From Candidatus Thorarchaeota archaeon (GTDB lineage: Archaea > Asgardarchaeota > Thorarchaeia > Thorarchaeales > Thorarchaeaceae): a DNA stretch of 53,238 nt. The stretch's first letter is position 1; each line of letters begins with the position of its first letter. This document shows positions 16,012 through 26,633 of the stretch, one piece after another. Made by a program: the position numbers and the translations under genes. Where the stretch lies: assembly GCA_011364905.1 (NCBI GenBank), contig RDNZ01000017.1, positions 1 to 53,238 on the forward strand. The letters run 5' to 3'. The notes beneath the pieces were generated by a model, which worked only from the letters and a program-made list of their open reading frames with translations, ran no database searches and was not told the origin of the DNA.

Positions 16012-19000
16012 TTGGATAGCCATATTGAGGCAGTTCCAACTACCCTGCACCAAATTCAGGATGTTAAGGATTCAAAGGTGATTCGAAAAATGACGCCATC
16101 TTCGTCAAGATTTAGACCTACTGTAAAAGAATATGCTGGACGACACGCCTCCATTTTGAAATGGAGTTTAGTCTTAATCACGATAACTTTCCTGTTGATT
16201 TCATCTTCAGACACGGGCATGGTGCAGCCCAAGGAGGGTGATGATGTCAATCCCATAGAGTCCAGCTTTTCAACGTCATCCAATTTCATAAGAGTAAAAC
16301 TACCATATCAAGTGTATTCGATTGCTCCAGGAGTAATTCCTATAGGGTCTGGATTTGCGTATGTTCACGAAGACACAATACGTTTCAAAGACCCTGTCAA
16401 CCAATTAAACGACTCATTGTATATTGGGATGGGGGACACGTTCTATGAAACGCTGACAGGATACGACATAGATAATGACGGCTATACTGAATTTCTATTC
16501 ATCATGTTTAATTCAACCATTGCTAGTGAACGACTGATTATCGCTGATTTCGACGCGAGTTCAGTCACAAACTATGATTGTCCCGTATCTGGAGCATCTG
16601 AGATAATTTTCGGTAATTTCACGCCTGATGGGCAGACTGATGTCGCTATCTACAATATGGACGCTATTGCAAGGATTGACCTAAGTGATGGAAGTCAAAT
16701 TGGGGCACCGTACAAACCCGGTACAGAGATAAAGCGAGCTGTTGCGGGCAATTTCTCAGCAACTTCGGAAGATGAGATTGCCATTCTCAGTACAAACTGG
16801 GGGAGCGGGAGAGTCAATATTGAAACAATAAGAGGAGATGGCTCTCCAGTACTATGGATTGAGTATCCATCTATGTCCGTTGCTAGTGATATGACACTGC
16901 ACTCATGGCGGGCTGAATCGGACGATTTGGCCATCACAGTTACTAACCAGGATATTGGGACTAGTGAGCTTGTAGGGATATATGGAAATAATCTGACAGA
17001 GAGATTCATCAAAAAGATTCCAGAGTATTTTGGAGACACCTTTGCAAAAACAGGCTCTTTCAATGATGATTCTATAGATGACCTTGCAGTTATACCAACA
17101 ATGTGGCATACGGCATGGTTCTTCGATGGAGAAACTGGGATGCTAATTGGACATACAGAAGAGCAGGTGTCATCTTACTGGAGAAGAGGAGTTGCAGTAT
17201 CTGTGTTGGACTCAGATGCCTATACAGATTTGGCTGTGGAGGGTCCAAGAGGACAGTTGACTCTAATCAGAGGAAGCAATGGCAAAACAGGATATGAAGA
17301 AAACAGAATACCTGGACCATTCTATCAGGTCGTCTCCTTCGATATCAATGAAGATGGAAGAGACGATATCATTGCTCTAATGGACAGTGTTTCAATTCTA
17401 TTGAGTGACACTGAAATTCCTAATGTTAGTTTAGATCCACTATATCCAACACATCCAACCATCTATGACACCTTCATGAAGGTGGAACTTACAGCAACAG
17501 ACAACATCTATGTTGCACGTGCTACAATTTACATCAAGTCTACTACAGGCGGGGTTGCTGCACCATTCATGGCTAATGAGATGATAAGAGTCCAAAATGA
17601 CAAATTCATTTACATTACGACGGATTTGCAAGCCGGAGAATACCAATACTATGTTAAAGTGGTTGATGCTTACCTCAACACATTTTCTTATGGAAATGAA
17701 ACAAATCCAGAAATCCTTGATGTTGAAGATCACTTTGCGGATGGATACTTTTTCAACGCGACCATTGATCATGCAATGGGACATGTCTTGGCAGAGGGAA
17801 ACAACACAGCTGGTGAAGATCTAATATACGTCGTCACGGTAGAGACTTCTTCTAGGACTGCAACACTCAGAGCTTTTGCACCTAATGGAACAACCATTTC
17901 AGACTTCGTGATACCCAACACATCTTCATCTGATAGTTTCGAGGTTTATTCTGGTATGCATGATGGAGACTCGATTTTAGATCCTGTCGTCGTAAGATCC
18001 AACTACACCCATACTGTGTTCTATGTGTTTCATGGAAACGACTTGACTTCTTGGAAGAACGTGACCTACAAGGAAATTCCGATACTCGATGAGAGGGCAA
18101 TCAGCGTATTCGATGACGATAATGACGGATTTGATGAGGTTCATTATGTTCAAGGCAACTACTCCGCTCCGACTATTAGAAGAATTGAGCATGATTTTTC
18201 AGTCAGCATTAGTGATCCGCTTTCAGACAACGGTGACGTAGTAGGGATGGCATATGCCACAATTGAAGATACAGAACCCCAGATAGGCCTTCTTAGAGCC
18301 AACAATAGCGTAGACATCTATCAGGCATACAACCTCACGTTACTAAAAACTCTGGATTATTCTTCACCGGGCTCAACGCTAGGAGATAATCCCCTGGGAA
18401 TCGTGCCTTACAATAATGCTACACATACAGGAGAACAATTCCTAGTAGCATATAGCAGCTGGTCAGGCGACACGCCCACGATTTACCTTTGCTTAATCGA
18501 TTCTCAAACATTGCAAGTAGGAAGCGCTCCATACACAGAGTTACTTGGGGATCACATCAAAGGAATATACTCCTATGATGTGGATAAAGACGACATTGAT
18601 GAACTATTCGTCTTTGAGGAGTCCGGGAATATTTCATTATGCGAGCTTGGCGAAACAACACCCAGACAATGGTCAGTGTTTGTAAGTGAGGCTTTCCCAA
18701 CAAGTGCTATTACGTTGGACTATAACGGGGACGGCGCAGAGGAGTTTATAATCTCAACATCAGATGACATGTTAACGGCGATTAGTTTCCAAGGCACTGT
18801 TGAATATCAAGCCAAAATAGGAATGATATTCAATATGGTTAAAGTGGGAAATGTCGATGTTGGTGTTGGGGAAGATATAGCAGCATTTCCAATATTTCGT
18901 GCTAGGTATAGTCTGGCAACAATCCGGGACATTGATCTCCTCTACATTCTCGATACTACTTTTGGTATAGAATCAAGCACAACTCTTCAGGGAAGCAGCG

Positions 19001-22000
19001 TCTGGGCTAATGCCACGGTCTTAAATGCATATAATGAACCTGTATCCGATGCAGTGGTTTCACTTACAGTTGAATACGAGTTTGGAAGCGGGACGACTCA
19101 ACAAACACTGGGCTTAGTCTATAATGAAGTTTTACAGCTCTACACAACCAATATTGCTCCAAACTGGCCAATTGGAATGGTAAACATGACACTTAGCGGG
19201 AATCATGATTACTATGATCCTTTCACACAATTCCATGCGGATGCATTGCGAGTAGAGTCACCATTGACTATTTCTATAATTCGTGAACCAGAGTTGTTAC
19301 AAGGCAATGATCTTGAAGTCAATATCACTGTTTCAGACAGCTTGGGCGGAAAGGTTTCAAATGCAGATGTGACATTGACTTTTGACGGGACTGACTACAT
19401 AGCAAACCATGTTGGCCAGTTCTACTACATAATCATACCAAGTGTAACCAAAGCTCCTGGAAGCTACAGCCTCCTAGTTACTGCCAATCATAGCTATGCA
19501 ACAGGCATCAAGACTCAAGTAAGCTCTGTTTCTATCTATACTAACACTTTGAATATTGCAAGAAGCTCCCCAAGTCAAGTGACTCAAGACCAGTATTTCG
19601 CAATCTGGCTCAACATAACTGATACATATGGGAATTCTATCAGTGGTGCAGATGTGAGAATAAGCTTTGATGGTACTGAGTTTATACTCAGTGAGATTGA
19701 ACTAGGAAAGTATCAGCTAAATGCCACAGCGGCCTTGCCTGTTGGCAATTATTCAGCAAGAATCACTGTGGAGCACTCCTATGTTGAGGGAAGGAGTTTT
19801 GGTGGATTCTACATGGCAGTCATAGGCGATCTCTATCCTGTTGTCAATTATGAATCCACAGTTAATGCAGGACAAAACTTCACAGTTTCAATATTCGTCT
19901 ACGATTCGTATAGTGCTTTTCCTGACGGTGCGTGGGCAACTGTGGAACTGGATGGAAGTAACTTCACAGCCCAGTACATAGTAGGTGCTGAATTCAGAGT
20001 TGAATTAAATGCATCTTTGGCAATTGGACATCAAAGCTTCATAGTATATGTTGGATCTGATTTTAGTACGCCTAGGTCAGACTATCAAGACCTCTACGTT
20101 TATTCACGGGCCAGTATGAATCTTGACTCTTCAATTGGTTGGATATTGAATCAAGGAGACTCAACATTTCTCACACTCACGCTAGCGGATTGGGATGACA
20201 ATCCAGTTACCGGTGCGACTGTTACAATGCTTCATCCAAGCAGTCTTGCCTTTATTGACAACTTTGATGGAACATATTCAGTGACACTAGATACAGAGGG
20301 ATACTCCCCTGGTAATTATTCGTTGATTGTTTATGCAGACCATCCATACTTGATTGAGGCGGATTTGCATACCATCATAACCGTAAACGGTCAAGCTGCT
20401 GTTGATGCAGAGATACCAGAACTAGTTTGGAATCACCAAAATGTGACTATGTATTTCGCAATAATTGACATATACGGTAATCCTCTTTCGGACTTTAATT
20501 ACGCACTTTCCTTTGCAGGGATCTATTCCAAGTCCGGCACGTCAGTTTTGTATGGACTGAGTTGGGAATTCTTGCCTGATCTGTATCCGGGATCGTATCC
20601 TCTGGATATTATAATAGATGGTGATTTCCTTGCTCACTATGAAAACACCATCTGGATAGATGTGAGGGGGAGTGCAAATTCAAGTATCTTATCCCCTATG
20701 AATAGCTCAATAATTTCTCAAGGTGACCAAATAAACTTCACAGTGTTTGTGGAAGATTTGAGTGGTTATGATATATCGGGCTGCCAAGTAAGTGTTACAA
20801 TCCATGGGAGTAGTTATACTCTGAATGAGGGTATTTCGGGGATATACACTCGAAATATACCAACTGCTGGATTCCCATTAGGTCAGTATAATCCGATAAT
20901 TAGAGTTGTTCACACATATCTTGATACGCAGGAATTATCGATGATTATATCATTGGAGGGCTATGCGGATGTCAAGTTATCATACTCACCATTCCCTGTA
21001 CAAAACAAAATTGACGTCACATTCAATTTCACAGTAACAGATCAATATGGAAATCCATTATCCGGTTTCAACTATTCTTTGGACTTTGCAGGAGTGTATA
21101 ATCAAACTGGAACTGCATCTTCCTATCGATTGTCTTGGACAGTCGATCCTAGTTTTACTCCGGGTAAGTACTTCCTGAATATGACACTTAATGGAACATA
21201 CCTGCTACATTCGGTATTCAGCTTCAGCATTGATGTTCAGGGAGTAGTTTCCGCTAGCATTCTTACGCCGACAGACTATGCGGCTTTCTCACAAGGAGAT
21301 CCAATTCAGTTTACAGTGCATGTACAAGATGAGCTGTTCTTTAACATAACTGGGGCAGATGTCGAGCTTGATTTACTTGGTAGCACTTTCGCTTTAACGG
21401 AAACATCGCCAGGAATCTATATTGTCACAATTTCTACAACTCAGTTGTCACTTGGTGAATACACTGCAAAGATCACAGCCTCACAAGGCTTTATGGACAC
21501 ATATACAGCCTACGTGCATTTCTCCATCATTGGTAGTGCTCATATTGCAGTTATCACAAATCCAACAGTGGTACTAAACTACGAGAATGTAACTTTTGAC
21601 ATCAGTGTTCTTGACCAATGGGGCAATCCAATTTATGTCTTTGATTACACTTTTGACTTTGGCGGGGTATGTAATGTATCAGGAACCTCTACCTCATCAC
21701 TCAAGTCTTGGCAATTACTTCCGGATGTTGTACCAGGAGCATATGCACTTAATGTCACTGTTTCAGGAGCGCATTTTCCAACAGAAACTCTGATTGTTGA
21801 CGTATACGTCCGGAGTGATACAATCGCATCAGTACTCTCTCCACTTAACAACAGCCAGTATGTTCAAGGTACTGATGACATTCTCTTCACCCTAAACCTT
21901 GAAGACATGCTTGGAAATGTGATGATTGGAGGGGATGTTTCAGTTTTAATCCATGACTCATTCTACATACTATCAGACTTAGGCAATGGTACATACTCAA

Positions 22001-23601
22001 TAGTTGTATCTACTGACGGTTGGGCGGCGGGTCTGTACAATTACACACTGATGGTCGCTCATGGTTTCTTGTCGCAAGATGCAACTATCAGAGGCTCTGT
22101 GGAGATATTTGCAGACCTAGTTTTCGGCATTGAATATTCCCCTAAGGAACCGGTAAAGGGAGAATATGTAAACATCACAATTGAAGTCACAGATACGTAT
22201 GGAAATCCAATGTCGGGTCTATCAGTTTATGTGACATTTCGAAATCATACTGAGATGGCCACAGAAACAGCGCAGAAGGGGACTTATTTCACCAGGTTTG
22301 TCGTAGCTGGAGAAGGTTTTGGTGACTCTACTATCGATGTTGGTGCGGAAGGCGTTAGATGTAATCCAGGAGTAGGAAGTGTAAATGCATATGTCGTGGT
22401 TCCGGCACCTCAATTAACAATGGATCCTCAGAGCTTTGGATTCCTAGCTCTGGGCTCATTCCTAATTAGCTTCCTTGGTCTACTTATGTACTTCAAAATA
22501 TCATCAGGGCTTTCAATCACAAGCGGATCTCAAGAGCAGCTAATCCGTGGACTCCGGAGGTTGGATTACCTCTATCTAGGAGTTGTTGGCCTTGCCGCAT
22601 TGACTGTTTCCCATTCATATGTGTCCGCGGCGGCAGGCAACTACGATTTGGCAGTACTAGAGAGTGTACTCTTACTCGGTATTTCACTAATCCTATATGG
22701 TATCTGGCTTTACAGAGATGCCACATCGACAATTCTCCAATCGCAAGCTGTTAGCAGAAGAAGGATGTTTCTTGGTCTCTGGCATCTGATTTTTGTCCCA
22801 TTCGTGATCATGCAGCTGTTTGATTGGGGAAGACACATCGAGTGGTTGAATTTCTACGTATTGCGGAATGTGTTCCATCTCGGTGAACTTGAACTCCCAA
22901 GCATAATGCTGACAATATTCGCAGCCTACATATCTTCCATTGTGATAGTTGTTGTCAATCTCTACAGAGAGATTAGTAAAGGACTTTCTAGGATTAATGA
23001 GATGGCTGTACTCGGCACACCACCAATTGTGGTTGAGCAAGAATGTGTAGATCTAGTAGAGAAGCTTGGATCCTCAATACGCACGAAATTCTTCATGTTC
23101 CTTGTTGTTCTAGCAGGAACTTCCGTACTGACAATGGATTTCCTCAAGAGCTATTCTCTTGGTGTAATTGTCCTGATGCCAGTTGTATTCTTGGTGTTTG
23201 TTCCCTATGTGTCATCCAAGATGGCAAAGGGTATTACAAGAGTATCCAGTAGCCGCCGGGAAAGACACACTGATGACAAAACCTTAGTAGAGATTGCAGA
23301 TGGAACTGTTGATTCTGATACTTCATTTGATGCCAAGCCATACTATGACTCAGAAAAGGAGATTAAACCCTCAGAGATAGAAATACCTCCTTTGGAAGAA
23401 GAAACTGAAGAAGAGCAAATTGAAGAATCATTAGAACTCCAAAAACTTACCAAAAAAGAACTCATCGAAAGACTTCCTGAAAAAGTGAAAGAATCAATTG
23501 GCCTCGACGAACTGAAGAAGCTCTCCAAAGACCAACTTAAAGCGTTGGTACAGCTAGAAGAGATTGGATTAGAGAGTAGCGATGACAAAGAAAGTAAATA
23601 G
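16012..23601 (+). CDS. Giant multi-domain surface protein (VCBS/FG-GAP, Ig-like repeats, polytopic C-terminus)
   Basis: About 2,529 residues from TTG 16012; ATG 16090 (MTPSSSRFRP) is an equally good start, and a TATA-like TTTTTATA lies at about 15953-15960. An N-terminal hydrophobic helix (about 48-66) is a signal or anchor. Residues about 80-480 and 580-990 carry FG-GAP/VCBS-like calcium loops (DIDNDGYTE, DINEDGRDD, DYNGDGAEE). Residues about 1,000-2,130 hold around a dozen Ig-like domains, many with a T/D-x-YGNP-x-S-G motif. About 1,463-2,026 repeats as three alternating domain pairs. Residues 2,136-2,402 contain some six to seven membrane helices. The last 125 residues are an acidic cytosolic tail with a KKELIERLPEKVKE-type helix. 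N-glycosylation sequons are abundant. It is probably a cell-surface adhesion or recognition protein. Confidence 0.85.
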   Translation: MDSHIEAVPTTLHQIQDVKDSKVIRKMTPSSSRFRPTVKEYAGRHASILKWSLVLITITFLLISSSDTGMVQPKEGDDVNPIESSFSTSSNFIRVKLPYQVYSIAPGVIPIGSGFAYVHEDTIRFKDPVNQLNDSLYIGMGDTFYETLTGYDIDNDGYTEFLFIMFNSTIASERLIIADFDASSVTNYDCPVSGASEIIFGNFTPDGQTDVAIYNMDAIARIDLSDGSQIGAPYKPGTEIKRAVAGNFSATSEDEIAILSTNWGSGRVNIETIRGDGSPVLWIEYPSMSVASDMTLHSWRAESDDLAITVTNQDIGTSELVGIYGNNLTERFIKKIPEYFGDTFAKTGSFNDDSIDDLAVIPTMWHTAWFFDGETGMLIGHTEEQVSSYWRRGVAVSVLDSDAYTDLAVEGPRGQLTLIRGSNGKTGYEENRIPGPFYQVVSFDINEDGRDDIIALMDSVSILLSDTEIPNVSLDPLYPTHPTIYDTFMKVELTATDNIYVARATIYIKSTTGGVAAPFMANEMIRVQNDKFIYITTDLQAGEYQYYVKVVDAYLNTFSYGNETNPEILDVEDHFADGYFFNATIDHAMGHVLAEGNNTAGEDLIYVVTVETSSRTATLRAFAPNGTTISDFVIPNTSSSDSFEVYSGMHDGDSILDPVVVRSNYTHTVFYVFHGNDLTSWKNVTYKEIPILDERAISVFDDDNDGFDEVHYVQGNYSAPTIRRIEHDFSVSISDPLSDNGDVVGMAYATIEDTEPQIGLLRANNSVDIYQAYNLTLLKTLDYSSPGSTLGDNPLGIVPYNNATHTGEQFLVAYSSWSGDTPTIYLCLIDSQTLQVGSAPYTELLGDHIKGIYSYDVDKDDIDELFVFEESGNISLCELGETTPRQWSVFVSEAFPTSAITLDYNGDGAEEFIISTSDDMLTAISFQGTVEYQAKIGMIFNMVKVGNVDVGVGEDIAAFPIFRARYSLATIRDIDLLYILDTTFGIESSTTLQGSSVWANATVLNAYNEPVSDAVVSLTVEYEFGSGTTQQTLGLVYNEVLQLYTTNIAPNWPIGMVNMTLSGNHDYYDPFTQFHADALRVESPLTISIIREPELLQGNDLEVNITVSDSLGGKVSNADVTLTFDGTDYIANHVGQFYYIIIPSVTKAPGSYSLLVTANHSYATGIKTQVSSVSIYTNTLNIARSSPSQVTQDQYFAIWLNITDTYGNSISGADVRISFDGTEFILSEIELGKYQLNATAALPVGNYSARITVEHSYVEGRSFGGFYMAVIGDLYPVVNYESTVNAGQNFTVSIFVYDSYSAFPDGAWATVELDGSNFTAQYIVGAEFRVELNASLAIGHQSFIVYVGSDFSTPRSDYQDLYVYSRASMNLDSSIGWILNQGDSTFLTLTLADWDDNPVTGATVTMLHPSSLAFIDNFDGTYSVTLDTEGYSPGNYSLIVYADHPYLIEADLHTIITVNGQAAVDAEIPELVWNHQNVTMYFAIIDIYGNPLSDFNYALSFAGIYSKSGTSVLYGLSWEFLPDLYPGSYPLDIIIDGDFLAHYENTIWIDVRGSANSSILSPMNSSIISQGDQINFTVFVEDLSGYDISGCQVSVTIHGSSYTLNEGISGIYTRNIPTAGFPLGQYNPIIRVVHTYLDTQELSMIISLEGYADVKLSYSPFPVQNKIDVTFNFTVTDQYGNPLSGFNYSLDFAGVYNQTGTASSYRLSWTVDPSFTPGKYFLNMTLNGTYLLHSVFSFSIDVQGVVSASILTPTDYAAFSQGDPIQFTVHVQDELFFNITGADVELDLLGSTFALTETSPGIYIVTISTTQLSLGEYTAKITASQGFMDTYTAYVHFSIIGSAHIAVITNPTVVLNYENVTFDISVLDQWGNPIYVFDYTFDFGGVCNVSGTSTSSLKSWQLLPDVVPGAYALNVTVSGAHFPTETLIVDVYVRSDTIASVLSPLNNSQYVQGTDDILFTLNLEDMLGNVMIGGDVSVLIHDSFYILSDLGNGTYSIVVSTDGWAAGLYNYTLMVAHGFLSQDATIRGSVEIFADLVFGIEYSPKEPVKGEYVNITIEVTDTYGNPMSGLSVYVTFRNHTEMATETAQKGTYFTRFVVAGEGFGDSTIDVGAEGVRCNPGVGSVNAYVVVPAPQLTMDPQSFGFLALGSFLISFLGLLMYFKISSGLSITSGSQEQLIRGLRRLDYLYLGVVGLAALTVSHSYVSAAAGNYDLAVLESVLLLGISLILYGIWLYRDATSTILQSQAVSRRRMFLGLWHLIFVPFVIMQLFDWGRHIEWLNFYVLRNVFHLGELELPSIMLTIFAAYISSIVIVVVNLYREISKGLSRINEMAVLGTPPIVVEQECVDLVEKLGSSIRTKFFMFLVVLAGTSVLTMDFLKSYSLGVIVLMPVVFLVFVPYVSSKMAKGITRVSSSRRERHTDDKTLVEIADGTVDSDTSFDAKPYYDSEKEIKPSEIEIPPLEEETEEEQIEESLELQKLTKKELIERLPEKVKESIGLDELKKLSKDQLKALVQLEEIGLESSDDKESK

Positions 23602-23687
23602 TCAATAGTGTACGGACCTGAACTCAGCTGCAAAGAAAAACATCCTAGTCATAGGAAGTGTACAGCCTAATGCAGCACCTCATGAAA

Positions 23688-24581
23688 CTACTTTCGTGAC
23701 TTGGATTTTAACTGTCTTACAGCCTCGCGGATGTCTGCCTCGTCAATCTCCTGTTCCTCCATCATGAGGTCGTCACTTGCAGCAGCTGGGGCACTTGCTG
23801 GTCTGGCTGTCATTGCTCTTTTCGTTACTCCCTTTGCTTGAACCCTTGCCACAATCTCAGAGATCTTGTCCTCGGTGAACTCCTCATCAGCAGGAAACTC
23901 GTCCATGCTGACGCCCATGTCTTCCAAGATTGACTTTTGGATTGCTAGCTTATCTATCTCCTCAACCGCAATACCGGTTATGATGTTTACAAGTAAGTCA
24001 GCTTTCTCCAGCGGGAAAAATCTACCTTGAGAGTCAGCAGCAATCTGCTCATAGGTATTCACAGCATTTTGATAATTGGCAATCTCAGGGAAACAACCAA
24101 CTGTGTGTATGACGACTCCTTTTTCGAAGGCTTTCTTTGACTCCTCAGTCCAGTTTGCCCCATCAGGAGTGCCCTTAGGCCAGCGGTCACCCTCTTCAAC
24201 TCCATGTGGCGGCGCATCTCCAATCAGCACTGCTATCTTTGCAGACTCGTTAAGAAACTCCATCCTGTTCATCACTTGAAGCGCTGATGAAACAGCCTCA
24301 GGACCATCCCCACCCCCAGATGCTTCCATCTGCATGACATAGCTCTCAATCTTCGAGGTGTCTGAAGTCAGCTCGTATTTTTGTGTGACATAGGTGGTCT
24401 CTTCTGGAGGGTGGTCTCGATACGATACAAGACCAACTCTAAGCCTATGACATAACTCCTCCTTTTTGATTGTGCGAATTATCTCTAGAATCTTTGTCTT
24501 CACTGTCTGTATGTAGGGACCCATAGAACCAGTGTTATCAACGACGAAAACTAGGTCTAGCTGTCCAATTCTCTCTGACAT
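23688..24581 (-). CDS. von Willebrand factor A domain protein
   Basis: A 297-residue soluble protein. The VWA domain occupies residues about 8-200 with a MIDAS motif DNTGSMG (Asp15, Thr17, Ser19), a threonine-variant of DxSxS, and GGGDGPEAVSSAL for the later MIDAS residues. The ALIGDAPPHG-like strand and WTEESKKAFEKGV are seen in the alpha-kinase/Vwka-type VWA subgroup. The C-terminal 100 residues are helical and acidic. There is no signal peptide, so it acts in the cytosol, likely as a metal-dependent protein-binding module. It stands between the giant surface gene and NAD synthetase and converges on the former. Confidence 0.85.
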   Translation of the reverse strand: MSERIGQLDLVFVVDNTGSMGPYIQTVKTKILEIIRTIKKEELCHRLRVGLVSYRDHPPEETTYVTQKYELTSDTSKIESYVMQMEASGGGDGPEAVSSALQVMNRMEFLNESAKIAVLIGDAPPHGVEEGDRWPKGTPDGANWTEESKKAFEKGVVIHTVGCFPEIANYQNAVNTYEQIAADSQGRFFPLEKADLLVNIITGIAVEEIDKLAIQKSILEDMGVSMDEFPADEEFTEDKISEIVARVQAKGVTKRAMTARPASAPAAASDDLMMEEQEIDEADIREAVRQLKSKSRK

Positions 24582-24800
24582 ATTAGTCTCCTCTTAACTA
24601 GCGTGCTATAGCCCAAAACCATAGCTCCGGCCAGAAACAAAACTGAACAAAGATAAGTCTTAGCATGGCTGTAGCTCTTGTCCAACTCGTCTTTAGACTT
24701 CTCAAACCTCAGAAGAAACGGACATTGGAGAATTCAATCTATAAAGAGCATCCAAAGCCTTCTATTTCATCATCGAAACGCGATGACGAAACTTCTGGTT

Positions 24801-26465
24801 TCACTCCCAGAAATGATTTACAATGGGCATCTTCCATCCTATTCCAAAAGACTTCTTGGTGATGCGGATGCAGGGAGGTGCCTGCCACCTTTTGTACTCT
24901 GATTGGCGAACCCGTCTGTAAACATCCTCAACAATCTCCAAGGGATATCCTTTGCTTAGTAGTTCCTTCTTTCCTAGTCGATCAGCAACAATCTCATCAA
25001 CCATGGGACTCACTATATCAAAATCGAAAGGATCAAACTGGTCGTCCTTGAGCTCTGCTGAGGGTTTCTTTGTGATGGAGCCTTCTGGAACGATCTGTTT
25101 CCCTGCCTTTCGGTTCACATACTTGGTCAACTTGTAGACTTCCAATTTACTGACATCACCAATTACGCCGACCCCACCTGTCATATCACCGTACAACGTA
25201 CAGTAGCCAAGGGCAATCTCTGTCTTATTACCAGTATTGAGAACGAGAATCCTGAGGTCTTTCAAGCGATTGGAGATATCCATCAGTGTATTACCCCGGA
25301 CACGGGGTTGAATATTCTCATCTGCGACCGGATCATCCTGTGAGGATTCTATGTTGAAATGAGTGCGCAACTCCTGCAAGGGCTTCTCCCATGTCTTGTG
25401 ATATGAGTCAACAATCTCTTGAATGGGGATTTGGATGTACTTGATGCCAAGGTTCTCAGCCAGTTCTTCAGCATCAGTCTTGGAGTGACCACTTGAATAC
25501 TTAGAGGGCATTGATACACCGATGACATTCTCCGGACCCAAAGCATCTACTGCGATGCACGCTGTAAGAGAGGAGTCAATACCACCGCTTAGGCCCAGAA
25601 CCGCCATCTTGAATCCCGTCTTTCTGAAATAATCACGAATTCCAAGAACAAGAGCATTATACATCTCAGCCTCTTTGTCATAGAGTGGTTTCTTTCGAGG
25701 TTCTCCCTCTCCAGACTGACTATCAATCTCAGTTATCACAAGGTCTTCTTCGAACTGCTTTCCCACAGCGATTATTCTTCCCTTGGAGTCCGCAGCAACG
25801 CTTCGTCCGTCAAACACGAGTTCATCCTGCCCTCCAATAACATTAACAAGAAAGACCGGAACTCTGTTCTTCTTCGCCTTTTCGACTACTAACTTCTCGC
25901 GCTCAAACTGCTTTCCAACATGAAAGGGAGAAGAGGAAATGTTGATGATTAGTTCTGCACCCTTTGAACAAAGGAGGTCTGTGACCTTAATGTCATAATC
26001 ATCATCCCATAAGTCTTCACAGATTTCAACTCCAAGACGAACCTTCTTGCCATCCACCTGTACCGTGAGAGGCTCAATTGACTCCCCGGGTTCGAAATAC
26101 CGCTCTTCATCAAATACATCATAAGTCGGTAGTAGTGTTTTGTGAACATATCTGTGGAGTTCCCCATTCTCAAAAACGGCAGCAGCATTATAGAGACATC
26201 CCTCTGCATCTGAATCCACAAAACCAACAACTGCTACAATTCCCTGCGTCGATTTTGTGATTTCCTTGATTGCGTCTTGATTCGCACGAATGAATTCTGC
26301 TTCGTGAAGCAAATCCTGAGGAGGATATCCAGTTATGACCATCTCTGGAAATGCAATGATTTTGACTCCTTTTCGCTTGCACTCGTCAATCTTCTCAAGG
26401 ACCTTGCTAAGATTTCCTTTGATGTCACCGACAGTGGGATTGATTTGAGCCATAGCTATCTTCAT
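24801..26465 (-). CDS. nadE: Glutamine-dependent NAD+ synthetase
   Basis: A 554-residue two-domain enzyme making NAD+ from deamido-NAD+, ATP and glutamine. The N-terminal nitrilase-type glutaminase carries the Glu41, Lys109, Cys149 triad (FPEMVITG, HKTLLP, EICEDLW). The C-terminal ATP-pyrophosphatase domain has the P-loop SGGIDSS at 293-299 and a C-terminal RITKKSFGIGWKMPI segment typical of NadE. The chosen start is ATG 26465 (MKIAMAQINP), the usual N-terminus; the frame is open to GTG 26519, but the added residues are not family-like. ADP/ATP and tunnel residues were not checked in detail. Confidence 0.95.
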   Translation of the reverse strand: MKIAMAQINPTVGDIKGNLSKVLEKIDECKRKGVKIIAFPEMVITGYPPQDLLHEAEFIRANQDAIKEITKSTQGIVAVVGFVDSDAEGCLYNAAAVFENGELHRYVHKTLLPTYDVFDEERYFEPGESIEPLTVQVDGKKVRLGVEICEDLWDDDYDIKVTDLLCSKGAELIINISSSPFHVGKQFEREKLVVEKAKKNRVPVFLVNVIGGQDELVFDGRSVAADSKGRIIAVGKQFEEDLVITEIDSQSGEGEPRKKPLYDKEAEMYNALVLGIRDYFRKTGFKMAVLGLSGGIDSSLTACIAVDALGPENVIGVSMPSKYSSGHSKTDAEELAENLGIKYIQIPIQEIVDSYHKTWEKPLQELRTHFNIESSQDDPVADENIQPRVRGNTLMDISNRLKDLRILVLNTGNKTEIALGYCTLYGDMTGGVGVIGDVSKLEVYKLTKYVNRKAGKQIVPEGSITKKPSAELKDDQFDPFDFDIVSPMVDEIVADRLGKKELLSKGYPLEIVEDVYRRVRQSEYKRWQAPPCIRITKKSFGIGWKMPIVNHFWE

Positions 26466-26633
26466 AACTGGACCACCAGCCTCAACGACCGCATAAGCGA
26501 GTAAAGGCTTTTGTCCCACAGGTTGCAGGCAAAAAACGCAGCTATTCAGAGGTCACGGCGAAGATTACCAATTGCCACCAGGCAAACCAAAAAAATGCTC
26601 GTTTTTGAGGAAGTTACTAAAGCTGCGAGCTAA

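Noticed and set aside
24665..24862. Plus-strand 65-codon frame between VWA and nadE genes
   Set aside because: It overlaps the end of nadE antisense, has no ribosome site and has no recognisable sequence.
26560..26600. Possible third copy of the 36-bp repeat (ACCAATTGCCACCAGGCAAACC)
   Set aside because: Only short pieces match; the order and spacing of the matching bases differ.
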